Assembly (NCBI RefSeq): GCF_008016535.1
Contig: NZ_SAXY01000072.1
Location: 1-64,000, forward strand
From: Brachyspira pilosicoli
Lineage (GTDB): Bacteria > Spirochaetota > Brachyspiria > Brachyspirales > Brachyspiraceae
Direction of reading: 5' to 3'
DNA length: 64,000 nucleotides
Part shown: piece after piece, positions 9,281 to 18,733 of the stretch
Numbering within the stretch: the stretch's first letter is position 1
Layout of the letters: each line of letters opens with the position of its first letter
The notes under the pieces: generated by a model
Told to the model about the DNA's origin: nothing
The model's database searches: none
Seen by the model: only the letters and a program-made list of their open reading frames with translations
Translations under genes and position numbers: made by a program

Positions 9281-10090
9281 ATGGACTTTTTAGCAAGAGA
9301 TGGTTCGCCTTTTGACAGCGACTTTTGGAGTAAAATAGATAAAACAGTAATAGAAACTGCAAGCAGAACTTTAATAGGAAGAAGATTTTTAAGTATATAT
9401 GGACCTTTAGGTTCTGGCAGTATAAGCGTGCAATATGATAGAAATGACAGAGAAGAAGTTTTTCAAGATGGTATAGTGAAAACTTCTGGAAGGCATTCTG
9501 TGGAACTTCCGCAATTATATCAAGACTTTACTCTTCTTTGGAGAGATATAGAAAATAATGAAAAAAATAAAATGCCTTTAGATTTATCTGTAACATCATT
9601 TGCAGCACAAACTCTTTCAAATAAAGAAGATGAATTAATTTTTTATGGCAATGAGTTTGTCGGAGTTACAGGAATACTGAACACTAAAGGCGTACAAAAA
9701 CTAAAAATTGGTGATTGGTCTGCTGGTGAAAACCCTTATATTGATATTGTGAAAGCTATTAATATGATTAGAGAAAAAGGAATAGTTGGAAGAATAGTAT
9801 TAGCTTTGAGTCAGGGATTATTTTTTGACTTACAGAGAATACAGCAAGGCACTGGAATGACTGAAGCTCAAAGAATAACTAATATGATTCATAATTTATT
9901 TAATATACCTACAATAAAAGGTAAGAAAGCTGCTATTATATGTGTAGAGCCTCAATATATAGATTTGGCTATTGGTGTTGATATGTCTACTGCTTATTTA
10001 GAGCAAAAAGACCTTAATCATACTTTTAGAATTATGGAAACAGTGTTGCCTAGAATTAAAGAACCTGATGCTATTGTTGTGTTAGAATGA
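9281..10090 (+). CDS. Encapsulin shell protein (family 1, linocin M18/CFP29-like)
   Basis: The 269-residue protein has the HK97-like fold of family 1 encapsulins. The typical start is ARDGSPFDSDFW followed by the N-terminal helix that forms the cargo-docking groove. Also typical are ARRFL-like GRRFLSIYGPLG, the central E-loop region, and the C-terminal strand SFRIMETVLPRI-like segment HTFRIMETVLPRIKEPDA. Length matches T=1 shells of about 24 nm. AAAAGGAG precedes the ATG. It follows its ferritin cargo gene directly. A terminator hairpin lies about 25 bp after its stop. Confidence 0.95.
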   Translation: MDFLARDGSPFDSDFWSKIDKTVIETASRTLIGRRFLSIYGPLGSGSISVQYDRNDREEVFQDGIVKTSGRHSVELPQLYQDFTLLWRDIENNEKNKMPLDLSVTSFAAQTLSNKEDELIFYGNEFVGVTGILNTKGVQKLKIGDWSAGENPYIDIVKAINMIREKGIVGRIVLALSQGLFFDLQRIQQGTGMTEAQRITNMIHNLFNIPTIKGKKAAIICVEPQYIDLAIGVDMSTAYLEQKDLNHTFRIMETVLPRIKEPDAIVVLE

Positions 10091-10115
10091 TACCCCGATA
10101 ATTTTTAAACGAAAG

Positions 10116-10154
10116 AAGCAAAAGTAAGTAATATAACTTATTTTTGCTTTTTTG
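10116..10154 (+). terminator. Rho-independent terminator of the encapsulin operon
   Basis: AAGCAAAAGTAAGT pairs with ACTTATTTTTGCTT (one G-U pair) around a short AATATA-type loop and is followed by a T-run. Confidence 0.85.
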
Positions 10155-10270
10155 TGTAAATATCAAAATAATAATAATTCAGCTAAAAAATAGTTATTAA
10201 TAACTATATCATTTTTTAAAAAAAGAAATATATTCTACACTAGAAAAGTATATTTAAATTGGAGCCTACA

Positions 10271-11239
10271 ATGAAAAGAGCGTATATTAAAAACATAGCC
10301 TATTATGTACCAGAAAAAATATTAGACAACAAATATTTTGAAAGCATATTAGATACAAATAACGAATGGATAGTAACTCGTACAGGTATAGAAACAAGAC
10401 GTATGGCAAGGCCAGATGAAACTATTTTTGAAATGGGACTTAATGCTGTTAGAAACTTAGAGAAAAAAGGCGTGGATTTAAAAGATGTTGATGCTATATT
10501 AGTTCCTACTGTAACAAAAGACTATATATTTCCATCTATGGCAGGACAATTGCAAAAAACATTAGGACTTAATCATTGTTTTGCTTTAGATTTATCTGCT
10601 GCTTGTTCTGGATATATATATGCATTAAACACAGCTGCTTCATTAATAGAAAGCGGACAATGTAAAAATATACTTATAGTTTGTAGTGAAAAACTTACTA
10701 AAGATATTAACTGGAAAGATAGAGGAACTGCTATTCTTTTTGGAGATGCTGCTACTGCTTCATTAATAACAACAAGAGAAGACGGAAAAGGAATAATAGG
10801 CATGCATATGCAAAGTGAGCCTGATATGAGTATTGTACTTAACGGCGGAAGTGCTTGCCCTATAAAAGCAGACAATGTAGATGCTCCCGAGTATAAAATA
10901 TATATGGAAGGTTCTGAAACTTTTAAGAGAGCTGTTACTGAGTTTTCTAATAGTATAGATAAAGTTTTAGAATCTACTGGAAAGAAATTAACTGATGTTA
11001 AATATTTTGTACCGCATCAGGCTAATTTAAGAATTATGCAGGCTGTTGCTAAAAGAATAGGACTTCCTATGGAAAAGGTAAGTGTGATATTAAATAAATT
11101 TGGAAACTCTTCTTCAACAAGTATAGGATTAGCTCTAACTGATGCTTTGGATAACAATAAAATTAATGATGGTGATTTAGTTCTTCTTACAGGATTCGGC
11201 GGCGGATTTACTTGGGGGTCTACTTTAATGATTTGGTAA
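10271..11239 (+). CDS. fabH: 3-oxoacyl-ACP synthase III (KAS III)
   Basis: FabH condenses acetyl-CoA with malonyl-ACP to start fatty acid synthesis. The 322-residue thiolase-fold protein has its catalytic cysteine at residue 112 in DLSAACSGYIYAL, the histidine in VPHQANLRIM and the asparagine in FGNSSSTSIG, which complete the Cys-His-Asn triad. The frame extends to a TTG at 10259, but ATG at 10271 is chosen because the GGAG at 10261-10264 is its ribosome binding site. It stands alone with its own terminator, not in a fab cluster. Confidence 0.94.
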   Translation: MKRAYIKNIAYYVPEKILDNKYFESILDTNNEWIVTRTGIETRRMARPDETIFEMGLNAVRNLEKKGVDLKDVDAILVPTVTKDYIFPSMAGQLQKTLGLNHCFALDLSAACSGYIYALNTAASLIESGQCKNILIVCSEKLTKDINWKDRGTAILFGDAATASLITTREDGKGIIGMHMQSEPDMSIVLNGGSACPIKADNVDAPEYKIYMEGSETFKRAVTEFSNSIDKVLESTGKKLTDVKYFVPHQANLRIMQAVAKRIGLPMEKVSVILNKFGNSSSTSIGLALTDALDNNKINDGDLVLLTGFGGGFTWGSTLMIW

Positions 11240-11262
11240 TAAGACCTTTTACAAATAATATA

Positions 11263-11300
11263 AAAAGGATAGCTTAATAAAAGCTGTCCTTTTATTTTCT
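11263..11300 (+). terminator. Terminator after fabH
   Basis: AAAAGGATAGCTT pairs with AAGCTGTCCTTTT (one G-U pair) across a 5-nt loop, followed by a T-rich tract. Confidence 0.85.
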
Positions 11301-11328
11301 AATAAAACATTTCATAAAAATATTGATT

Positions 11329-12078
11329 TCACAAATTTCTTAAATGAACTTTTCCATTTTTATCTATGGTTTTATTTCCTTTTTTGTACATTATAAAAAG
11401 ATAATTAAAACCTCTTAAATAATAATTATATTCTATAGCAGATAAATGATAATTACCCTTATTTAAACTTTTATTATGCCTCACAACAGAAACTATATCT
11501 ATAGGCATAAAATATTTACTCATAATCTCAAACAGCTTAAAACCTATAGGCATAAATGGATAATCTTTCTCATAAGAATCTGAAACATATAAAGCCATAT
11601 ACCTATCTTTTTTCATTATTCTAAATATTTCAGATATCACTTTCTCCATAGCATTATAATACTCATCTGTTTTTGCTGTTAATTTACCTATACAATTTTT
11701 TTCATTAGAATAATTTATATGCGTGCTATAAGGAGGGTCTATAAATACAAAATCAACTTTTTCATCTTCTATAGGTATCTTTCTAGCATCGGCTCTAAAA
11801 ATATTTTTTCTTTCTAATGCTTTTGGATTAATGTCATAACCCAAAGCTCTTCTGCCTAATTCTCTTGCCACATCAACAGTTGTACCGCTTCCAGCCATGG
11901 GGTCTACTACCAAATCTTTTTCTTTTGTGTATCTATTTAATAAATTCCATATTATATATGAAGGTGTTGCTCCTATATAATGTTTATGTTTTTCTTCCTC
12001 ACTTTTTAAATATTGCTGGGAAGGATAATCCCAAAGAGTTGTAGTTTGTAATTCTATTTTCTTTTTCATTTTTCTCAT
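11329..12078 (-). CDS. Orphan DNA methyltransferase (N4/N6-type, SAM-dependent)
   Basis: The SAM-binding motif I is VVDPMAGSGTTVDVARELG at about residues 58-76 and the catalytic motif IV is FIDPPYSTHINYS at about 113-125. An N-terminal TLWDYPSQQY motif is typical of the small methyltransferases related to TRM11/DNA N4-cytosine enzymes. At about 249 residues there is little room for a separate target-recognition domain. No restriction endonuclease gene is adjacent, so it is an orphan methylase. The DPPY motif fits adenine or cytosine amino-methylation of DNA. The start could also be the ATG three codons later; neither has a clear ribosome binding site. Confidence 0.75.
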   Translation of the reverse strand: MRKMKKKIELQTTTLWDYPSQQYLKSEEEKHKHYIGATPSYIIWNLLNRYTKEKDLVVDPMAGSGTTVDVARELGRRALGYDINPKALERKNIFRADARKIPIEDEKVDFVFIDPPYSTHINYSNEKNCIGKLTAKTDEYYNAMEKVISEIFRIMKKDRYMALYVSDSYEKDYPFMPIGFKLFEIMSKYFMPIDIVSVVRHNKSLNKGNYHLSAIEYNYYLRGFNYLFIMYKKGNKTIDKNGKVHLRNL

Positions 12079-12226
12079 TATACACTATAAAACTATATTA
12101 ACAAGTATAAACTATTGTAAAACATATTTTTATTGACTTTACTATATAAAACAATATTTTTTATCAGGAGATTATATAAAATAAAATTTAGTTGTAGATA
12201 TGTAATATATAATTTGTAATAATATA

Positions 12227-12267
12227 AATAAGGGGTAAAATTTAATCATTAAGTTTTATCCCTTATT
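12227..12267 (-). terminator. Hairpin terminator after the GT2 gene
   Basis: AATAAGGGGTAAAA and TTTTATCCCTTATT form a 14-bp stem (one G-U pair) that abuts the stop codon of the GT2 gene. On the minus strand the stem is followed by a T-rich stretch. Confidence 0.7.
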
Positions 12268-13161
12268 TCATTTTATTGAATTATATTTAAATCTTCTATT
12301 TTCTGATATTACTTTTCTTATAGCATTCATTATTAATCCTGTAATAATACTTATACCAGACAATAATATAAAACCTGTAGCAAGCACTGATGTAGCAATA
12401 GATACAAAACCAACTTTTATAAATGATATTATTACAGGAGTACCGTAATAAAAGCCAAATAAAGCAAATATAGCAGCTATTATCCACCAAAATACTATTG
12501 GCTTTTCTGTCATAAGAAGATAAATCATAAGGCCTAATATTCTAAAACCATCTCTGAAAGTATTAAGTTTAGAAAAAGAACCTTCTGGTCTGCTTTTATA
12601 CTCTGCTTCTAACTCTCCTATCTGCAAACGCATCTGCATAGCAAAAATTGTAAGCTCTGCTTCTATTTCAAAACCTCTAGAAGTACAAGGAAAGGTTTTT
12701 ACAAATTGGCGTGAAAAAACTCTGTATCCGCTTAATATATCATTAACATTATTGCCAAATAAAAATTTAGCAAAACCAGTAAGCATTTTATTACCAAAAG
12801 AATGACCTTTTCTATATTTACCAGCTTTACGAACCACTGTAACCATATCCATATCATAATCAATCAAATAATTAACTAATCTTGGAATAGCAGAAGCATC
12901 GCATTCATTATCACCATCTATAAGTATATAAATGTCGCTATCAACAATAGAAAAAGCTTGCCTTACTACTTCACCTTTACCTTGATACATAACTTTCTTT
13001 ACTATAACCCCAGTTTCTTTTGCTATATCATATGAATTATCTGTAGAATTATTATCAAATACGTAAATCTCACATTCAGGTGAATATTTTTTTATATCTT
13101 CTATAACTTGTTTTATTGTAATTTCCTCGTTATAACAAGGTATTATAGCTGATATTTTCAT
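12268..13161 (-). CDS. GT2 family glycosyltransferase with C-terminal membrane spans (dolichyl/undecaprenyl-phosphate sugar synthase type)
   Basis: Residues 1-230 form a GT-A domain opening with ISAIIPCYNEE and carrying the nucleotide-sugar DxD in LIDGDNECDA. Two membrane spans follow at about 230-285. This layout is typical of DPM1/GtrB-like enzymes that load a sugar on to undecaprenyl phosphate. It overlaps the preceding gene by 4 nt (ATGA), so translation is probably coupled. That neighbour looks like a GT-C membrane protein, a natural user of the lipid-linked sugar. The sugar is not predictable. Confidence 0.87.
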   Translation of the reverse strand: MKISAIIPCYNEEITIKQVIEDIKKYSPECEIYVFDNNSTDNSYDIAKETGVIVKKVMYQGKGEVVRQAFSIVDSDIYILIDGDNECDASAIPRLVNYLIDYDMDMVTVVRKAGKYRKGHSFGNKMLTGFAKFLFGNNVNDILSGYRVFSRQFVKTFPCTSRGFEIEAELTIFAMQMRLQIGELEAEYKSRPEGSFSKLNTFRDGFRILGLMIYLLMTEKPIVFWWIIAAIFALFGFYYGTPVIISFIKVGFVSIATSVLATGFILLSGISIITGLIMNAIRKVISENRRFKYNSIK

Positions 13162-15197
13162 TTTTTATTTCCAAATGATTTAATAAATTTCAATTCTGTG
13201 AAGAATTTTTTGAATCCACCTATATCATTAATAAATGTAATAAATGATATTAAAGACATTATAGAAATTGGAACTATAATATATATATATCTTAAATTAA
13301 TTACTGGGCTAAATATTATAACTATTAATGCTGTCATTATAGATGAAATACAAATGGACATACAAAAAATAAAAATATAGTTTTTTATGTAATTTTTATT
13401 GATGATAATCAAACATAATAATATAATAAATATTAATAAATCTAAAAATAAAAATATATATAGATTGATATCTATTAAATATTTATAAAAGAATGTAAAT
13501 AATGTTATATTTAAGTTAGAAATTTTTCTTATATAACTCTGAATTCCTGCTTGATTTAAACGATCAGAATAGAAATTAGAGTATTCATTAAAATTCATTC
13601 TAAAATTATTTTTTAAAAGTAATATATGTTTTCCAAAATTAGTTATATGTTTTAACCAACTAATAGGATGTTTAAATATAGCTTTAAAAAATACTTTTTG
13701 TACTTCATTTTGGGATATATCGTTAATAAATACTGTTGATACACCACCCCAACCAAAAGCATCAGCATTAATGCTATTTTTTAAATAAAATTCTTTAATA
13801 TAATCAAAATCTATTCCTTCTCTATACCATTGTTTTGGTATAACATCTTCATCATTTGACAATGCGGCACATGCTGATATTGGTAAATAATATAAATGTT
13901 GTGTAAATCCTGAATACAATGAAGAACTTTTTATCCATAAAGTAGGTTGATACTTAAATATTAATACTAATAATATAGCAAATATCAACATCAAATTAAA
14001 AAACATCAATATATATGATCTTATGTTAGTAATTTTTTTCTTATTCAAGATGATAAATGTAACTAATATAAATAAAGGATAAACAGTAACTATCATATTA
14101 TGTCTTGAAATCATAGATAGAATTAATATAAATAATCCAACTATTAATATAATAAAATTATTTTTAATTGGTATTAATAAATAAAATAATATAATTGAGG
14201 CTGATAACCAAAAATAATTTACTGCTGTAATATCTTTTATTTGATAGTTATTAGCAAACCATATATTGCCAATGAAAGATATTAATATTAAAAAATAGAA
14301 AAATATATTTTTATATTTTAGATATAAGGATATTATGATGATAAATAATCCTAAATACCAACATATTAAATTTATAATGAAAAAATATGAAGGACTATAT
14401 CCAAATAAATTATATAAAAAAGATAAAGTTACTTGATTAAATACAGGATGTCCATTCCAGTACTTATTATTATATCCAGATATAATTATATCTATATTAT
14501 CCCAACCTTTAAAATATCCTGGAAAATATATATATAATTGTAATAAAAATATTGACAATATAGAAAAAAATGTAACTAATATGAATAAATAATCTTTCTT
14601 ATTAAGATTAATTTTGTATTGATATACATTAATATTATTTTCATAAATAAAATAATATTTTGTAAATAAAAGCAAAAAAATGATTAACAAATTGAATATT
14701 ATAAATTGTGATACTAAATTAGTTTTCATTTTTAGAATATAATTTACATTATCAATCTTTTCAAAATCTATTATTTTAGTAGATATTAAATAGCCAAAAG
14801 GACTTCCATCTGAACTCATATATATATTTTCTATAAAAATCATTATCTTCAATAACTTTTTAAGATCAGGATATACGTTGTATATATCACTATGTCTAAA
14901 AATTTTATCATAATATTGCATTTTAAATCCATAACTATATTTGGTTATAGATTTATTTGTGTATATATATTCTGTTATAGCTTTATCATCAAGTACATTA
15001 TCTTTGTAAAAATTATTTTTTATATTTTCTAAATTATTAATTTCTAAAGTTCTATTAATATGTAATTCATCAAATTTAAATTCAGATATATAACCTACTC
15101 TTGTTTTTTTCCCTAATAGCGAAAAAACTATTAAAGTTATAATACAAAGTATTAATAATGAAAGATATATTTTTAATAATAAATATTTCTTTTTCAT
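13158..15197 (-). CDS. Large polytopic membrane protein, probable GT-C-type glycosyltransferase
   Basis: The 679-residue protein has a signal-anchor (residues 5-27), a periplasmic segment, then about ten or more membrane spans and a cluster of spans at the C-terminus. A conserved-looking loop reads YFKGWDNIDIIISGYNN followed by WNGHPVFNQVTLS. The acidic residue after the first long loop and the overall topology resemble GT-C enzymes and DUF6020-type proteins that transfer sugars from lipid carriers. No exact family was recognised. It is translationally coupled to the downstream GT2 gene, supporting a joint role in decorating an envelope glycan or protein. Confidence 0.6.
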   Translation of the reverse strand: MKKKYLLLKIYLSLLILCIITLIVFSLLGKKTRVGYISEFKFDELHINRTLEINNLENIKNNFYKDNVLDDKAITEYIYTNKSITKYSYGFKMQYYDKIFRHSDIYNVYPDLKKLLKIMIFIENIYMSSDGSPFGYLISTKIIDFEKIDNVNYILKMKTNLVSQFIIFNLLIIFLLLFTKYYFIYENNINVYQYKINLNKKDYLFILVTFFSILSIFLLQLYIYFPGYFKGWDNIDIIISGYNNKYWNGHPVFNQVTLSFLYNLFGYSPSYFFIINLICWYLGLFIIIISLYLKYKNIFFYFLILISFIGNIWFANNYQIKDITAVNYFWLSASIILFYLLIPIKNNFIILIVGLFILILSMISRHNMIVTVYPLFILVTFIILNKKKITNIRSYILMFFNLMLIFAILLVLIFKYQPTLWIKSSSLYSGFTQHLYYLPISACAALSNDEDVIPKQWYREGIDFDYIKEFYLKNSINADAFGWGGVSTVFINDISQNEVQKVFFKAIFKHPISWLKHITNFGKHILLLKNNFRMNFNEYSNFYSDRLNQAGIQSYIRKISNLNITLFTFFYKYLIDINLYIFLFLDLLIFIILLCLIIINKNYIKNYIFIFCMSICISSIMTALIVIIFSPVINLRYIYIIVPISIMSLISFITFINDIGGFKKFFTELKFIKSFGNKK

Positions 15198-15369
15198 AAA
15201 TTACTCCCACAGAATATAATAAAGGTTATATTTAGATTTAACAAAATATTTTTTGCAACAAGTATAAATTTGTTTAAGAGAGTAAAACTTGAGATTGTAT
15301 AGAAATGTTTGTTTGTTTGCATATGTATATCCATTACTTTATAGCATTATACTATAAAAACAACCCTTG

Positions 15370-15749
15370 TCAATTATAAGATTTATTCTTATTAAGAAAA
15401 AATACAAAAGAAAAAATACTAGTCAAAATCTCTGCCGATGGAAAAGATAGCCATACTCCTGTCATATTAAAAACACTTGATAAAATAAATATTGAAGGCA
15501 TTATGAATACAAAACCTCTTAATATAGATATTATAAATGCGGGCTTGGCTTTATCCTTAGCAGAGAAATATACACAAGTAACAATATTATATCCAACAAA
15601 TATAAAAGCTGTAAAATATATGCGAAGTCCATTAACAGATATTCTTTGTAATTTTTCAACATTATCTCTATTAAAAATATAAGTTATTTCATTAGCAAAT
15701 ACATATGTAATTATGTAAACTATAACAGAAATGCTAGTTGATAAAATTA
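15370..15749 (-). pseudogene. C-terminal remnant of a MATE efflux transporter, cut by an IS element
   Basis: On the minus strand an open frame from the IS boundary at 15749 to the TGA at 15370-15372 encodes about 125 residues. It contains NGLRIYFTAFIFVGYN, AKDKAKPAFIISILRG and FNMTGVWLSFPSAEILT, typical of the last spans of MATE family Na+/drug antiporters. The first two thirds of the gene are absent: the IS lies directly upstream and the DNA on its far side is non-coding. The gene is therefore broken and very probably not expressed. Confidence 0.8.
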
Positions 15750-16777
15750 TGTCATGGAGCCATAGATATTGTACTTTTACTTGCTATAATATTTTTGATT
15801 CTTTCTTTGATTGTAATATACAATAACGAAGAAATCAATCTTTGATTGTTATAAAAATGTGTATATTCTTTTAATTTTTCTCTTAATAATTCTACAGTTA
15901 TATTTTTATTTAATCGTGAATAAAATTCTCTTTCGTCTATACCGTGTACTCTTTCTACTACACCATTGTATCTTGGTGTTGCTATAGGAATATATCTCCT
16001 CTCTAATTTATTTTTTAAGCAGTATTCATCAAAAATATTTATTTTAGAGGTATTAATACAGCGATAAGTATATTCTATACCATTGTCTGTTTGAATACAA
16101 TGTATTCTAAAAGGAAAATAATCTATAAGCCGTTTCATAAAATCAATGGTACTGTATGGACTTTTTTCATCGTATAAATATCTAAAGCTCATTCTAGTAG
16201 CTACATCTACAGCAGTAAACTGATAATAACGTATTTCACCAAAAAAAGCATATTTGACATCTATTTGTACATTTTCTCCTGCTTCCTTGATATAAATTGC
16301 ATGTTTTCCTTTATGCTTCCTCTTAATTTTTTTTCTTTTTGCTCCTATACAAATTATGTTCTTTTAGAACAGTTTCTATTGCTGTTGTTCCTACTTTAAT
16401 GTCTTCTAACTCTAATTGTTTTTTTATTTTTAATTTACCATAACCGTATAATTTTCTTATCTCAATTATTCTTTTAATAATCTTTTTATCTTTCAATTTA
16501 TTTTTATTAGTTTTAGGTTTAGTAGATTTAGGGTTTATAATAGAACAAATTTCTAATTGTCTTTTCCAATAGTAATATGTTCTAATACTAATCTTATATT
16601 TTAAAGCTAATATTTCTTTATTCTTAACTTTATTAATTTTTATAACTATCTTTTTTCTTTGATTTGAAGTATATTCTTTCATAGGTATTCCTTTTGTTTT
16701 ATTTTAGTTAATTAAATTATAAGGAATACCTACTTTTTTAAACTAAAAAAACGTGCAATATGTATGGCTCCTAAACA
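15750..16777 (-). mobile_element. IS481/IS3-like insertion sequence, about 1.03 kb
   Basis: The ends are an imperfect inverted repeat that matches at 18 of 22 positions. The left end starts TGTCATGGAGCCATA and the right end, read inward, starts TGTTTAGGAGCCATA. The TGT...ACA ends, the length and the HTH-plus-rve layout fit IS481 or a one-frame IS3-group member. No target-site duplication is visible (AAAATTA on the left, ATACC on the right). The left end truncates a MATE gene. A second, partial copy lies at 238-872. Confidence 0.8.
15752..16682 (-). pseudogene. Transposase split by a frameshift at an A-run
   Basis: The upstream part (16323-16682) encodes 119 residues: a helix-turn-helix (residues 8-38) and an HTH_21-like region KRIIEIRKLYGYGKLKI. 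It ends at a stop within AAAAAAAATTAA. The rve catalytic part is open in the +1 frame from there to 15752. It carries Asp in QIDVKYAF, Asp in QTDNGIEY and Glu in NGVVERVHG, so all three DDE residues remain. In the copy at 238 the same junction is a single open frame. This indicates a one-base slip in the A-run here, though slippage during expression could still rescue it. Confidence 0.75.
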
Positions 16778-16797
16778 ATACCATTTAAGAAAAGTAA

Positions 16798-16826
16798 TTG
16801 ATTTTTATACCTATTTATAATATAAT
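16798..16826 (+). promoter_or_regulatory. Promoter of aspS
   Basis: TTGATT at 16798-16803 and TATAAT at 16821-16826 are 17 bp apart, 75 bp before the aspS start and just outside the IS end. Confidence 0.7.
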
Positions 16827-16901
16827 CATTATGTTTATTCAAAAAGAAATAGATCTTATTTTTTATAATAAAAAATAATCAATAAAAAAAGAGGAATTAA
16901 T

Positions 16902-18662
16902 ATGCGTTTTAAAAGTGCCTATAATGGAATATTAACAAAAGACGATATCGGCAAAGAAGTAAAACTAGCTGGTTGGGTTTTAAGAAGAAGAGATCATGGC
17001 GGAGTAATATTTGTAGATTTGAGAGATAGAACTGGATTTGTACAAATAGTATTTAATCCTGAAATAAGTAAAGAAGCACATAATGACGCTCAGGATTTAA
17101 GAAGCGAATATGTTATAAGTATAGAAGGTAAAGTAAGAGCAAGAAGCGAAGATATGATTAACCCTAAAATTCCTACTGGTGAAATTGAAGTTATGGTTGA
17201 AAAAATGGATCTTCTTAATACTTCTGAAACACCTCCTTTCTTACTTGAAGATGATATTGATACTGGTGAAGATATAAGATTAAAATACAGATACTTAGAT
17301 TTAAGAAGACCTACTGTATTCAACAATTTATATAAAAGATTTCAGATAACTAATGCTTTTAGAAAACATTTAGCTGATAATGGTTTTATAGATGTTGAAA
17401 CTCCTATATTAAACAAAAGCACTCCTGAAGGTGCTAGGGATTTTCTTGTTCCTTCAAGATTAAATGCTGGAGATTTTTATGCATTGCCTCAGTCACCTCA
17501 AATATTCAAACAAATACTTATGATTGGCGGTTTTGAGAGATATTATCAAGTTGCTAAATGTTTCCGCGATGAAGATTTAAGAGCAGACAGACAGCCTGAA
17601 TTTACTCAAGTTGATATTGAAACTTCTTTCCTTAATACTGATGAGTTTTTATCTATTATGGAAAGTGTTACTGCTAATATTGTTAAAGATGTTTATGATA
17701 TTGATTTGCCTACTCCTTTCCCTAGATTAAATTATTATGATGCTATGGAAATGTATGGAAGCGATAAGCCTGATACTAGATTTGAATTAAAACTTATTAA
17801 TGTTGAAGATGCTGTTAGAGGCTGTGATTTTGCCGTATTTAAAAATGCTTTAGACAATAAATTTATAATAAGATGTTTGAATGCTAAAGGCGGAGAGAAA
17901 TTAAGCAGAAAAGATATTGATGACTTTACTAAATATGTTGGTATATTTGGTGCTAAGGGTCTTGCTTGGATGAGAGTTACTGATAAAGGACTTGAGTCTA
18001 ACATCGTTAAATTCTTCTCTGAGGAAAATCAAAAGAAAATATTAGAAGTTACAAAAGCAGAAAAAGGTGATTTACTCTTCTTTGTTGCTGACACTCCAAA
18101 AGTTACATTCGATGCTTTAGGTAATTTAAGATTAAGAGCTGCTGAGAAATTAAACTTAATAGATAAAGATAAATTAAACTTCTTATGGGTAGTAGAGTTT
18201 CCATTATTTGAATACGATTACAAAGAAAAGAGAATATCAGCTACTCACCACCCATTCACTGCTCCTGTACCTGAAGATGTTGCTATACTTGAAAGCGAGC
18301 CTTTAAAAGTAAGAAGTGATACTTATGACTTAGTATTAAACGGCAACGAAATAGGCGGAGGCGGTCAGCGTATATATGACAGCAAAGTACAAGCTACTAT
18401 ATTCAAACTTTTAGGCATAGATGAAGAGAAAGCTAAAATAAGATTTGGTTTCTTACTTGATGCTTTAAAATATGGTGCTCCTCCTATGTGCGGTATGGCT
18501 TTTGGTATAGACAGAGTGATTATGCTGCTTCAAAAACAAGATAGCATAAGAGAAGTTATAGCATTCCCTAAAACTCAGAAGGGACAATGTTTGATGAGCA
18601 GCTGTCCTTCTACTGTTGATGCTGAGCAATTAGAAGAGCTTCATTTGAGCATAGAAGAATAA
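16902..18662 (+). CDS. aspS: Aspartyl-tRNA synthetase
   Basis: AspRS charges tRNA-Asp with aspartate. The 586-residue class II enzyme has an N-terminal OB-fold anticodon-binding domain (LAGWVLRRRDHGGVIFVDLRD, given in parts: LAGWVLRRRDHGG and VIFVDLRD). The QSPQIFKQ motif is followed by class II motif 2 in CFRDEDLRADRQPEFTQ and motif 3 in GMAFGIDRV. The bacterial GAD insertion domain lies between them. AAGAGG precedes the ATG. A terminator follows. Whether it is the discriminating or non-discriminating form cannot be judged here. Confidence 0.97.
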   Translation: MRFKSAYNGILTKDDIGKEVKLAGWVLRRRDHGGVIFVDLRDRTGFVQIVFNPEISKEAHNDAQDLRSEYVISIEGKVRARSEDMINPKIPTGEIEVMVEKMDLLNTSETPPFLLEDDIDTGEDIRLKYRYLDLRRPTVFNNLYKRFQITNAFRKHLADNGFIDVETPILNKSTPEGARDFLVPSRLNAGDFYALPQSPQIFKQILMIGGFERYYQVAKCFRDEDLRADRQPEFTQVDIETSFLNTDEFLSIMESVTANIVKDVYDIDLPTPFPRLNYYDAMEMYGSDKPDTRFELKLINVEDAVRGCDFAVFKNALDNKFIIRCLNAKGGEKLSRKDIDDFTKYVGIFGAKGLAWMRVTDKGLESNIVKFFSEENQKKILEVTKAEKGDLLFFVADTPKVTFDALGNLRLRAAEKLNLIDKDKLNFLWVVEFPLFEYDYKEKRISATHHPFTAPVPEDVAILESEPLKVRSDTYDLVLNGNEIGGGGQRIYDSKVQATIFKLLGIDEEKAKIRFGFLLDALKYGAPPMCGMAFGIDRVIMLLQKQDSIREVIAFPKTQKGQCLMSSCPSTVDAEQLEELHLSIEE

Positions 18663-18683
18663 TTATAAATAAGTTGTAAATAG

Positions 18684-18720
18684 AAAGCCTCTTAAAGTTA
18701 TAAGGGGCTTTTATTTTTTT
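18684..18720 (+). terminator. Terminator after aspS
   Basis: AAGCCTCTTA pairs with TAAGGGGCTT around AAGTTA and is followed by a long T-run. Confidence 0.88.
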
Positions 18721-18733
18721 AACTTTTTTCTAA

